This document shows positions 17,175 through 24,199 of a DNA stretch of 64,000 nucleotides, one piece after another; positions within the stretch are counted from its first letter, which is position 1; each line of letters starts with the position of its first letter. Source of the DNA: an uncultured Prevotella sp. (GTDB lineage: Bacteria; Bacteroidota; Bacteroidia; Bacteroidales; Bacteroidaceae). The notes beneath the pieces were generated by a model. The model saw nothing but the letters and a program-made list of their open reading frames with translations, did not search any database and had not been told where the DNA came from. The translations under genes and the position numbers were made by a program. Location of the stretch: the NCBI GenBank assembly GCA_900770395.1, contig CAAGKM010000023.1:62001-126000 (forward strand). Direction: 5' to 3'.

Positions 17175-18536
17175 CTATTTCTTTGCCTCCCACCAGTCGA
17201 AGTTGAAGAGGTTTTTCTTCTGCATTGATGTGCTCTTGAACACGAAATATACGTCGTGTACTCCCTTGCACTTTGTCAGTCCAGTGCGGAATGTCTCGTA
17301 CTTGAACTTGGTATTTGGCACGTCGATTATACCGGCTATCCATCCGTCGGGAGCATCGAGCCGCACCTCAATTCTTCCGCCATACAAATGAGCAGAGCAG
17401 CTGGCTTCGAGAACAGATGCGCCCTTGCCGAAGTCAACACCTTTGACAAGGATATATTCTCCGTCGTCAATGTCAGTGACAAAGAGCGTGGGATTCCACG
17501 GACCTGACGGATTCTCACGTGTGGTCTTCAAGCCGTAGCCCCATGCCATTGTCTCTGCCTCAACACGGCGGAAGGGGTTGAAGGTGCCAACCTGCTCCAG
17601 TCGGCAGTCCTGGAAATATGGCAGTTCCTGTATCGTTCCGTCCTCGTTATATGTCATCTCGGCAACTGACACCGAGCGCCTTTCAGCGTGGCGGCTTGTC
17701 TCAAGGCGGAATATGTCATAGTTGAGTCCGAAGCAATATGACTTACCCTTGTAGTCGATGATGCCGGGATGATTGCCACGTGTGCGGGGAGTGTGGTTCA
17801 TGATATGTCCCTTGTGCTCCCACGGACCCGTTGGCGACTTGCTCATGGCGTAGCCTATTCCCTCAGGGCAGCATGTGGAGGCGTATGCGAGATAGTAGTT
17901 CTTCTCGCCGCGGGCGTTCTTCCTCGACCAGAACCACGGTCCCTCCTGATAGTCGCCTATAGGGTCCATGGTCATTATCTCGCCATTGGTGGAAATCATG
18001 TCCTCATTGAGACGAACGCAGTAGGTATGTGGATTGCCCCAATACATATATGCCTGACCGTCGTCGTCAATCCACACTGTTGGGTCGATGTCATCCCAGT
18101 TTTCCTTATTCCACACCAAAGGCTTGCCGAGAGGATCCTTGAAAGGACCAAACGGAGAGTCTGCCACCAGCACGCCAATGCCGTTGCCGTGTATAGGGCA
18201 GTACATATACCACTTGCCGTTGCGCTCGATTACCTGCTCTGCCCACGCTCCGTTGTCGCCCTTATACCATTTGAAGTCGCGCAGCGATGCCACGGCACCG
18301 TGGTCCTGCCAGTTTACCATGTCGGTGGAGGTGTATAGCAGCCAGTCCTTCATCTTGAAGCCTTCAGAGTCATCCTCGTCGTGGGTGGTGTAGAGATAAA
18401 CCGTGTCGCCATGTACATAAGGCGCAGGGTCGGCAACATATTTAGTCTGAATGACAGGCATATTCAACGCCTGTTGTTTTTGGGCTGTTGCAGTCATTGC
18501 CGCAACCAGCATCAAGGTTGTTGTAAGTATTCGCAT
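17175..18536 (-). CDS. GH43 arabinoxylan arabinofuranosidase with CBM6
   Basis: A 453-residue secreted protein; the start at 18536 places the signal peptide (MRILTTTLMLVAAMTATAQ) at the N-terminus, whereas the upstream in-frame extension is hydrophilic and overlaps GH97. GH43 propeller at about 25-320: YVADPAPYV (base Asp), WDDIDPTVWID (modulating Asp), DYQEGPWFW (acid Glu). CBM6 at about 325-453: RVEAETMAW, YGGRIEVRLDAPDG and VHDVYFVFKS with FNFDWWEAKK at the end. The closest remembered relatives are GH43_29-type enzymes acting on arabinoxylan side chains. Second gene of the operon; 44 bases separate it from GH97. Confidence 0.9.
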   Translation of the reverse strand: MRILTTTLMLVAAMTATAQKQQALNMPVIQTKYVADPAPYVHGDTVYLYTTHDEDDSEGFKMKDWLLYTSTDMVNWQDHGAVASLRDFKWYKGDNGAWAEQVIERNGKWYMYCPIHGNGIGVLVADSPFGPFKDPLGKPLVWNKENWDDIDPTVWIDDDGQAYMYWGNPHTYCVRLNEDMISTNGEIMTMDPIGDYQEGPWFWSRKNARGEKNYYLAYASTCCPEGIGYAMSKSPTGPWEHKGHIMNHTPRTRGNHPGIIDYKGKSYCFGLNYDIFRLETSRHAERRSVSVAEMTYNEDGTIQELPYFQDCRLEQVGTFNPFRRVEAETMAWGYGLKTTRENPSGPWNPTLFVTDIDDGEYILVKGVDFGKGASVLEASCSAHLYGGRIEVRLDAPDGWIAGIIDVPNTKFKYETFRTGLTKCKGVHDVYFVFKSTSMQKKNLFNFDWWEAKK

Positions 18537-18580
18537 TTGAATGTTATTTTTATAGTTATTAATGTGAATTCTACGAATTT

Positions 18581-20452
18581 TTATCTCACGATACTTTGTA
18601 TTCTTATTACGAAGCCTCCTCTTGGCTGACATGTAATCTTGTTGGGAATGCGTCCCTTGGAGGTCTTGATGCTCCACGATTTTTGGCTATCCGCAAAGAC
18701 TGTGTATTTGCCTTTTGGCAGCAAGGAAGTGTCGAAGGTGAGAGTCTGTTGCTCGTCCTTACCGTTGATTCCTGTAACATACCATGTAGAACCGTTTCTT
18801 CGGGCAATTACCACCCACTCGCCGGGATAACCTCCGAGCAGCCGTGTCTCGTCCCATACCGTTGGCAGTGAGCCGATTAGCTCTCTTACCTCCGTTGGCT
18901 GCGCGAGATAGCTTTCGGGACGGTCTGCCCAATGCAGAAGGGCTGACTCATATAATATCGGTAACGCCAGCTCATGGGCATCGGTAGTGATATGAGGATG
19001 CTGAGAGTCGGAGAAGGTGCATGGAGTGTAGTCCATAGGTCCCACCACGTTGCGTGTGAACGGAAGAGTGGCGTTGTGGGCGGCAGCCTTGTCGGTGAGT
19101 GTGGCGTTGTTGTTATACCATTCCGCACCATATACCGCCTCGACAGACATGAGATTGGGGTATGTGCGCTGCCAGCCGCGAGGAATGGTGGCTCCGTGGA
19201 AATTTACCATCAGATGATGCTTTGCCGCCGCTTCAAGCAGGTCGATGCAGTATTCCATTGTCTCCTGTTTGTCGCCGGCAAAGAAGTCTATCTTCACTCC
19301 AGCCACGCCCATCTTCTCCAGCCATGCAAACTCGCGCTCCCTGTTCTCAGGGGCGTTGAGACGCTCGTGGGGACCGGGAGCTCCCCATGCCTTTATCCAT
19401 GCAGTGGAGGAATTGTACCATAAAAGTGGCTTGATTCCGTTGTCATGGGCATATCGTATGGCATCCTCAATGGTACCGCCATTACCCATCTCGTCCCATT
19501 CCGCGTCTATAAGCACATAGGGAAGATGCAGCTCCACCGCCATGTCAACGTATTTCTTTATTATCTGATAGTCATTGCTGCCGTGGTTGTATGCCCAGTA
19601 AATCCATGACACGCTGCCCGGCTTTATCCATGAGGTGTCGTTGAGGCGGCACGGGGCACTTACGTCGGTAACAAGGGTCGATTCCACGATGTCCGACTTG
19701 CTGCCGACTATTATTACCCGCCATGGGGAAGTCCACTGTCCAGACTGGTTTTGCATATTTTCGTCGGGCACGACACGATAGTCGGTTGCTGTGCGGTCAT
19801 TGTACAGGCATGAGGCACTGTTGTTTCTTTCTATTCCAGCTTCTGTTATCAATGCCCAGGCATCATCCGCCGCCTGTATGAGTGCGGGATATCCCCAGCG
19901 TCTGTTCTCGCCTTCGCCCGAAGTGGCAAGAGGGAAGAACTCCTCGTAAGGCTCTGTCCATTTCTGCATCCAGCGGCGGGTGCCTTCCGGTATGCGGTAT
20001 GATGTCAGCTCTTCGGTGATTCTGGTATGCACTAAGCTGTCGAGAATATAGCGGAAGGCAATGCCGTCATTGTATGCCCTCACCACTAATTTTTGTGAGC
20101 GGCCGATATTGTCGGCGAAGAGATAAGTTATTTCGTTGGCTTCGTTGGAGCAGTGGAGCCGCTTGCCGCCAATCATGGTATAGTCGTCAGTGATGTGACT
20201 TGGCGCGGTCTTGGATACCAAATGCAGCTCCTTGCCTCCGCCGTCCTTGGTGAGAAGTCCGAAGGAGGGTATCTTCATCAACTCTGTTGCATTTGCTCCA
20301 TTGTTGTATTTTACGGCAAATCCGTTGATTCTTCCTTCATTGTTTAGTTCGTCCCATACGACTTTCCCGTTTGGAGATGATACTTGTGCAGAGGCAATGA
20401 CAGGAAAAGTCATTACCGCTGTGAGGTAAATTGTTGTAAAAAAGGTTCTCAT
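18581..20452 (-). CDS. GH97 alpha-glycosidase, retaining type (alpha-galactosidase-like)
   Basis: A 623-residue secreted protein (signal peptide residues 1-22, ending IASAQ). N-terminal GH97 sandwich at about 25-270 (SPNGKVVWDELNNEGRI, then AYNDGIAFRYIL); barrel at about 280-540 with YVLIDAEWDEMG near 312, GVKIDFFAGDKQ near 384 and LMVNFHGATIPRGWQRTYPN near 412; C-terminal sandwich thereafter. In GH97 an Asp in the VKIDFF position marks the retaining group (for example BtGH97b alpha-galactosidase) as opposed to the inverting SusB group. Alpha-galactosidase therefore fits best and suits galactose-capped corn xylan. First gene of its operon with operator-promoter P4. The linkage is inferred. 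Confidence 0.88.
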   Translation of the reverse strand: MRTFFTTIYLTAVMTFPVIASAQVSSPNGKVVWDELNNEGRINGFAVKYNNGANATELMKIPSFGLLTKDGGGKELHLVSKTAPSHITDDYTMIGGKRLHCSNEANEITYLFADNIGRSQKLVVRAYNDGIAFRYILDSLVHTRITEELTSYRIPEGTRRWMQKWTEPYEEFFPLATSGEGENRRWGYPALIQAADDAWALITEAGIERNNSASCLYNDRTATDYRVVPDENMQNQSGQWTSPWRVIIVGSKSDIVESTLVTDVSAPCRLNDTSWIKPGSVSWIYWAYNHGSNDYQIIKKYVDMAVELHLPYVLIDAEWDEMGNGGTIEDAIRYAHDNGIKPLLWYNSSTAWIKAWGAPGPHERLNAPENREREFAWLEKMGVAGVKIDFFAGDKQETMEYCIDLLEAAAKHHLMVNFHGATIPRGWQRTYPNLMSVEAVYGAEWYNNNATLTDKAAAHNATLPFTRNVVGPMDYTPCTFSDSQHPHITTDAHELALPILYESALLHWADRPESYLAQPTEVRELIGSLPTVWDETRLLGGYPGEWVVIARRNGSTWYVTGINGKDEQQTLTFDTSLLPKGKYTVFADSQKSWSIKTSKGRIPNKITCQPRGGFVIRIQSIVR

Positions 20453-20499
20453 CGTTTTCTTTTATGTCTATAATAATTCGATTATTTGCTTTCAGAGTG

Positions 20500-20570
20500 C
20501 AAAGATAATTAAAAATGCAGAAAGTTATTTGTTGTAATGTATCAAATACTTTGGACTATGTTTCAAGTTA
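20500..20570 (-). promoter_or_regulatory. Promoter with 21-bp tandem operator (site P4) of the GH97-GH43-GH31 operon
   Basis: Minus strand: -7 box TATCTTTG (20507-20500), proximal half-site GTATTTGATACATTACA (central G at 20543), distal half-site TAACTTGAAACATAGTC (central G at 20564). Spacings 36 and 21 bases. The operator is contained in a 56-bp perfect repeat found again at 23090-23145. Confidence 0.78.
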
Positions 20571-20589
20571 GTGTCAAATAGCCTAAAAA
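20534..20589. repeat. 56-bp direct repeat, left copy (operator-containing)
   Basis: Bases 20534-20589 are identical to 23090-23145, in the same orientation, 2556 bases apart. Beyond the perfect part both copies continue with similar A-rich sequence containing CATGAAAAGA. The repeats bound the BspA island (small peptide, BspA gene, structured leader). A diverged third relative (36 of 41 bases) lies at 13271-13311. Confidence 0.9.
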
Positions 20590-20654
20590 GAGAGGAAAAG
20601 ACATGAAAAGAGGAAATAAACATTATGCCACAGACGCTATGCTATATATAATAC

Positions 20655-20691
20655 AAAACTCGGCAGAGTAATTATCACACTGCCGAGTTTT
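20655..20691. terminator. Bidirectional intrinsic terminator
   Basis: AAAACTCGGCAG (20655-20666) pairs perfectly with CTGCCGAGTTTT (20680-20691); the loop is 13 bases. Runs of T follow on the + strand and runs of A precede on the other, so it can work both ways. For the minus strand it lies just after the small-peptide gene (stop at 20703). Confidence 0.85.
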
Positions 20692-20702
20692 TGTTTATGA
20701 AT

Positions 20703-20861
20703 TTATAAGGGGTTAAAAAACATTACCACCATCCCCGATGTTAGGAAGATTACCTTCATTTCATTACCTTCATCTTCGCCACTTCCTGCAAGAATGACCG
20801 TTGGGTCCATTTCTATCACCTCCATCTTTGGAGATTCATAGTGCTTCATTTCTTTCTTCAT
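20703..20861 (-). CDS. Small peptide (52 residues) with altered C-terminus, companion of the BspA gene
   Basis: The frame begins MKKEMKHYESPKMEVIEMDP and continues TVILAGSGEDEGNE, then ends in a hydrophobic tail (MKVIFLTSGMVVMFFNPL). The N-terminal pattern (MKK..Y..P.MEVIE...ILAGSG) is one I recognise from many short Prevotella/Bacteroides proteins of unknown function encoded near fimbrillin or BspA genes. Just after the GEDEG codons ATGAAGGTAAT occurs twice, 14 bases apart. Removing one 14-base unit gives the hydrophilic end GNLPNIGDGGNVF and a stop, which looks like the ancestral 44-residue form. It starts 16 bases downstream of the BspA stop and is probably in the same transcript. Function unknown; a peptide-precursor role is only a guess. 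Confidence 0.65.
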   Translation of the reverse strand: MKKEMKHYESPKMEVIEMDPTVILAGSGEDEGNEMKVIFLTSGMVVMFFNPL

Positions 20862-20877
20862 AGTCGTATGTTTTTTA

Positions 20878-22604
20878 TTAGTTTAACCTATTATAATTAT
20901 TAGTGTTCACCTTATCCGCAACGCTTGCATTCTCGTATTGGATTTCTGTATTCTTCCATCCGTAATATATTGTTGGATAAGATTCATAACCACCTAAACC
21001 TTCTGGATAAGTGTACTTCACTTTATCTTTTACGGTATTAGCCTCTGATTCATCTGCTTCGGGAAGTAACAGTGTAATATTTGATACATCAGTTTCAAAC
21101 GAATTTTCATTCAACAAATTATATGTAGTACCTTCAAAAACAATAGTACTTTGATCATCAACAATATTACTACCGATAGAAGTGACAGATGACGGGATGA
21201 TGATAGACGGATTTGTAGTTACCCATAGCATAGCCCAATCTCCAATAGCTTGCAATCCTTGAGGAAATACGAACTGAGAGATTTCTGTTGACCTAAAAGC
21301 GTTGCTTCCAATGGTTTTGATTGTTGTCGGGAGATTCAATTCTGTGAGATCTGCAAATGAAAAAGCATCGTCCCCCAATGAAGTAATACCCTCTGGCAAC
21401 ACCATTTTCTTTAGGTTTGACCTTCCTAATTCTGTGTTAGCTGAATTACTGCATCCATAAAATGCCTTATTGGGGATTTCTGTAAGACCACTAACCTGTG
21501 ACATATCAACAGAAGTCACATCGGTCGCTTTCGTGCGAAGCCAGTTTGCCAATATACTTGCAGAATGAGTAACGCCATCTTTGAACTCATCCGACTGCGC
21601 CAAATCATTATTGCTCATCACGCCCTTAATCTCGATTTCCTTTACCCTCTCAGGTCCAATCATCGAAGAAAAGAAACCAGAATTAAGCGCATCCTTGAGT
21701 CCTCCAGGGTGAAGCACAAATTGAACTTTCTGATTGCCTAAATATCTACATTCTGAAGTAGGCTGCCACTGTAAGGTGTTTTCTGTATTGTCAACAGTGA
21801 AAGTATATCGTTTCAAGGCGTCAAACGACTTTGGACTGTCAAACGTCTTGCTTACCTTATATGCACGATCGCCTATCAAGATAATGTCAATTGTCTTAGT
21901 ATTTCTTTCAGATGAACCATTTCCAAAATATATTGTGCACGATGTTTTATCTTCGCTTATTGAAATATCCACATTGGAATTGTAAGTAACAGAACCTCCA
22001 TTTTCATTCTTAAAACTAAATTTCATGAAGGTAATGTGCCCCAAATCAACGGGCAGATTAGTGAAAACTAATTTGTAGATATTTCTGACGCTCGATAGTT
22101 GGATATTCGAGAGGTCAGTAACACCATCTGCCCTAAGACTAGCAGTAAGACTTCTTTTCAGAAACGACAAATCATTATCTTTCAATGCAGGCTCGTCACC
22201 ATCAGGATAAACAACAGAAACGTCAAATGGTCCTTCGGCTATTATAGCTTCACCAACGAAACGACCAGATGTCTTACCTGCATCTTCTGGGAGCAATGTA
22301 TATATTACTTCTTTTCTTTTTGCGCGTCCCATACAGATTCTCCTTTCTCGCTACTCGTTTCCCACCACATGATTCTCAACTGGTCTCCTTCTTCCCATGT
22401 CAAAGCTGGCAAATCAGTGCCGACATTTTCATCGTGATATGCCACGCGTGTGGAAGTGCCATTCGATGGCGTTCCAACAGTAATTATCTGCTGTTTGACG
22501 ACAGGATTCTCAACTTCTTGCACAACAACATCCTCAGTCGTGCATGAAGCGACAAAAGTTAGCGTCAGTAATCCCAAGATGTTTTTTAAACCTTTATGCG
22601 TCAT
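20878..22604 (-). pseudogene. BspA-like leucine-rich-repeat lipoprotein, split by a frameshift
   Basis: Two overlapping minus-strand frames form one gene. The first (22604-22305) starts MTHKGLKNILGLL, has the lipobox FVASC and a fimbrillin-like N-terminal segment (STRVAYHDENVGTDLPALTW, then EEGDQLRIMWW). It stops after CAA AAA GAA AAG AAG TAA. The second frame (from 22332 to 20878) continues EVIYTLLPEDAGKTSGRF, exactly what should follow in such proteins. It then has about 200 residues of beta-sandwich and BspA-type LRR_5 repeats (LKKMVLPEGITSLGDDAFSF, LTELNLPTTIKTIGSNAF, SIIIPSSVTSIGSN). One extra A in the A-run, or a -1 slip on it, restores a single chain of about 575 residues. So it is a pseudogene, a phase-variable gene, a programmed frameshift or a sequencing error. 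Likely a surface adhesin. The own promoter is at 22977-23007. Confidence 0.8.
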
Positions 22605-22699
22605 AGTTCTTCTTGTTTTTGTTCCCCTGGCTACCATCGGAGATATGTAAATAAATGGATGCTGTTAGTACACAAAACAAAAAACGTGGAGCCGTACTT

Positions 22700-22896
22700 T
22701 TGCTCGTTCGACTGCGTAAGGCCTTCGCATGCCCAATTAGTTAAAACGAGCAATGTACGAAAGCCCCACAAAGATGTATATCGAGCATACCTTATAAATT
22801 TAAGTATGCATACAATACACCCAAAGGAGCATCCACCATTGCTTTGTTTTTAACTAATTTAGAGTTTGCGAAGTTCTACGCAGTCAAAACCAAAGC
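22700..22896. repeat. Imperfect inverted repeat in the BspA leader, made of two homologous hairpins
   Basis: Left unit: TTGCTCGTT (22700-22708) pairs with AACGAGCAA (22745-22753) around a loop beginning CGACTGCGTAAGGCCTTCGC. Right unit, inverted: AAAACCAAAGC (22886-22896) pairs, apart from one bulged base, with GCTTTGTTTT (22841-22850) around a loop that on the minus strand reads GACTGCGTAGAACTTCGC. Both loops end in AATTAGTTAA. The loops are conserved while the stems differ but stay self-complementary. In RNA, AGCAATG and CATTGCT can also join the two units. It lies wholly inside the predicted 5' leader (about 22971-22605) of the BspA gene. It may be a MITE-like or REP-like element or a structured leader; no known class is recognised. 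Confidence 0.7.
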
Positions 22897-22976
22897 GTCA
22901 AGTAAACGCCTTATCATTATGTGTCCGTCGCCCTGAGTATGATACTGCCGTAGCGGCTTCATCCAGTTTGACGTGA

Positions 22977-23007
22977 CAAATTTAAGCATTAATTCTGAAA
23001 TGACAAA
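22977..23007 (-). promoter_or_regulatory. Promoter of the BspA gene
   Basis: Minus strand: TTTG (23007-23004), 19 bases, TAAATTTG (22984-22977). The start codon is at 22604, so the transcript carries an unusually long leader of about 365 bases. That leader also contains further hairpin-forming sequence at 22896-22970 (GCCGCTACGGC core) besides the inverted repeat above. Confidence 0.7.
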
Positions 23008-23089
23008 GGAAATCTTAAGAAAATTAGCGAATTAATTGCAAATTAGCAGGAAAAAGACTAAAAAAGGGTCGTATCAAGCTCTGTATAGA

Positions 23090-23145
23090 GTAATGTATCA
23101 AATACTTTGGACTATGTTTCAAGTTAGTGTCAAATAGCCTAAAAA
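23090..23145. repeat. 56-bp direct repeat, right copy (orphan operator)
   Basis: Identical to 20534-20589. Both half-sites are present (GATAC with G at 23099 and GAAAC with G at 23120, minus strand). At the expected 36-base distance (23063-23056) there is no -7 box, so this operator copy has no promoter of its own. It lies 54 bases upstream of the promoter -7 box of toxin cassette 2, on the other strand. Confidence 0.9.
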
Positions 23146-23176
23146 AGAAAAAATGGCATGAAAAGATGAAAAAACT

Positions 23177-23207
23177 TTTGTTATTTCTCAAAAATGTTGT
23201 AACTTTG
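23177..23207 (+). promoter_or_regulatory. Promoter of toxin-antitoxin cassette 2
   Basis: TTTG (23177-23180), 19 bases, TAACTTTG (23200-23207). The start codon is at 23231, giving a leader of about 20 bases. Confidence 0.78.
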
Positions 23208-23230
23208 CGACCATATTAAGTATATGTACT

Positions 23231-23680
23231 ATGGAAATATATCATGGAAGTTATTTAGCCGTAGAGAAGCCGAAAATAATTCGGGGACGTTTCACAAAAG
23301 ATTTTGGTGAAGGGTTTTATTGTACGGAATTGAAGAGACAGGCAATAAAGTGGGCTCAGAGATATGATACGCCAAAGGTTAGCATATATGAATATGTGGA
23401 AAATAAAGATTTGAACATTCTGAAGTTTGATGAGATGACAGACATCTGGCTTGATTTCATCGTGGCATGCAGAAACGGGAAACCTCATAACTACGATATT
23501 GTAATTGGTGCAATGGCGAATGACCAGATATATAATTATGTTTCAGACTTTATTAATGGAGTATTGACGAGAGAGCAGTTTTGGGTGATGGCAAAATTCA
23601 AGTATCCTACCCATCAGATAAACTTTTGTACTGATGCGGCTTTGAATTGTCTTAAATATAAAGGAGTGGAGGATGTTTAG
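23231..23680 (+). CDS. DUF3990-type protein, putative ADP-ribosyltransferase-fold toxin (cassette 2)
   Basis: A 149-residue cytoplasmic protein. Blocks: IYHGSY at 3-8, RGRFTKDFGEGFYCTE at 18-33, DIWLDFIVACRNG at about 71-83, HNYDIVIGAMANDQIYNYV at about 86-104, and LTREQFWVMAKF near 113. It is a paralog of the protein at 7607. In ADP-ribosyltransferase folds the His of YHGS, the Tyr of GFY and a later acidic residue would be the NAD-binding/catalytic set; the Glu in LTREQ is a candidate. The gene is first in a two-gene unit and ends two bases before its partner's start. Toxicity and target are unknown; toxin status is inferred from paralogy and gene pairing. Confidence 0.75.
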   Translation: MEIYHGSYLAVEKPKIIRGRFTKDFGEGFYCTELKRQAIKWAQRYDTPKVSIYEYVENKDLNILKFDEMTDIWLDFIVACRNGKPHNYDIVIGAMANDQIYNYVSDFINGVLTREQFWVMAKFKYPTHQINFCTDAALNCLKYKGVEDV

Positions 23681-23682
23681 AA

Positions 23683-24138
23683 ATGAGCGGACGAGAGGAT
23701 AAGAATTTGAATGATTTGTTTTTCGTATGCAGCCTGATTGAATATGTGGCGCGAAAAACGAAGAATGAGCGTAGGGTTATCGTGAATGCCTTGGGACGAA
23801 GCGGCATTGAACATTATTATAGACTTGCTGAGGTGTATCATTGTGAAAATATAGACAAGGTGACGGCAGAGCTGACCCAAAAGTACAATATATCGGAAGG
23901 CAGTTATGATAATGTGGCAAAGGCGAAAGACTCCATACCAACATTTTGGGATATGGGAAAAGTTATCTATCGCCTTATTAATGAAAAGGCAAACCGGGAA
24001 GACATCTCTATCATTGACGCATTCATTGATGTATATAATTCATGGATAATGCGCAAGATGGATGATTACAACTGTTCTATGTATTACGAGAACACCAGTT
24101 ATCAGTATGCCTCCCTTGTGGCCGGGCATGCGTTATAG
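23683..24138 (+). CDS. 151-residue partner protein, apparent fusion of the two cassette-1 small proteins
   Basis: A soluble helical protein. Its N-terminal half (LNDLFFVCSLIEYVARKT, then VIVNALGRSGIEHYYRLAEV) aligns with the 70-residue DUF3791-like protein at 7395. Its C-terminal half (KVIYRLINEKANREDISII, then DAFIDVYNSWIMRKMDDYN) aligns more weakly with the 71-residue protein at 8077. Similar proteins are remembered next to DUF3990 genes in Bacteroides, annotated as hypothetical. It follows the toxin-like gene by two bases and is followed by a strong terminator. Probable antitoxin; the fusion interpretation rests on eye alignment. Confidence 0.72.
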   Translation: MSGREDKNLNDLFFVCSLIEYVARKTKNERRVIVNALGRSGIEHYYRLAEVYHCENIDKVTAELTQKYNISEGSYDNVAKAKDSIPTFWDMGKVIYRLINEKANREDISIIDAFIDVYNSWIMRKMDDYNCSMYYENTSYQYASLVAGHAL

Positions 24139-24145
24139 GATAAGT

Positions 24146-24176
24146 AATGGGGGAAGCCTGAGCTTCCCCCATTTTT
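24146..24176 (+). terminator. Intrinsic terminator of cassette 2
   Basis: AATGGGGGAAGC (24146-24157) pairs perfectly with GCTTCCCCCATT (24162-24173), with a CTGA loop, followed by TTTATG. It lies between the convergent stops at 24138 and 24200. Confidence 0.92.
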
Positions 24177-24199
24177 ATGCCATTTTTCTTGCAGACATC

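Noticed and set aside
22700..22896. Inverted repeat as an integron attC site
   Set aside because: The ends do not match the required GTTRRRY/RYYYAAC pair, and there is no integrase or cassette array.
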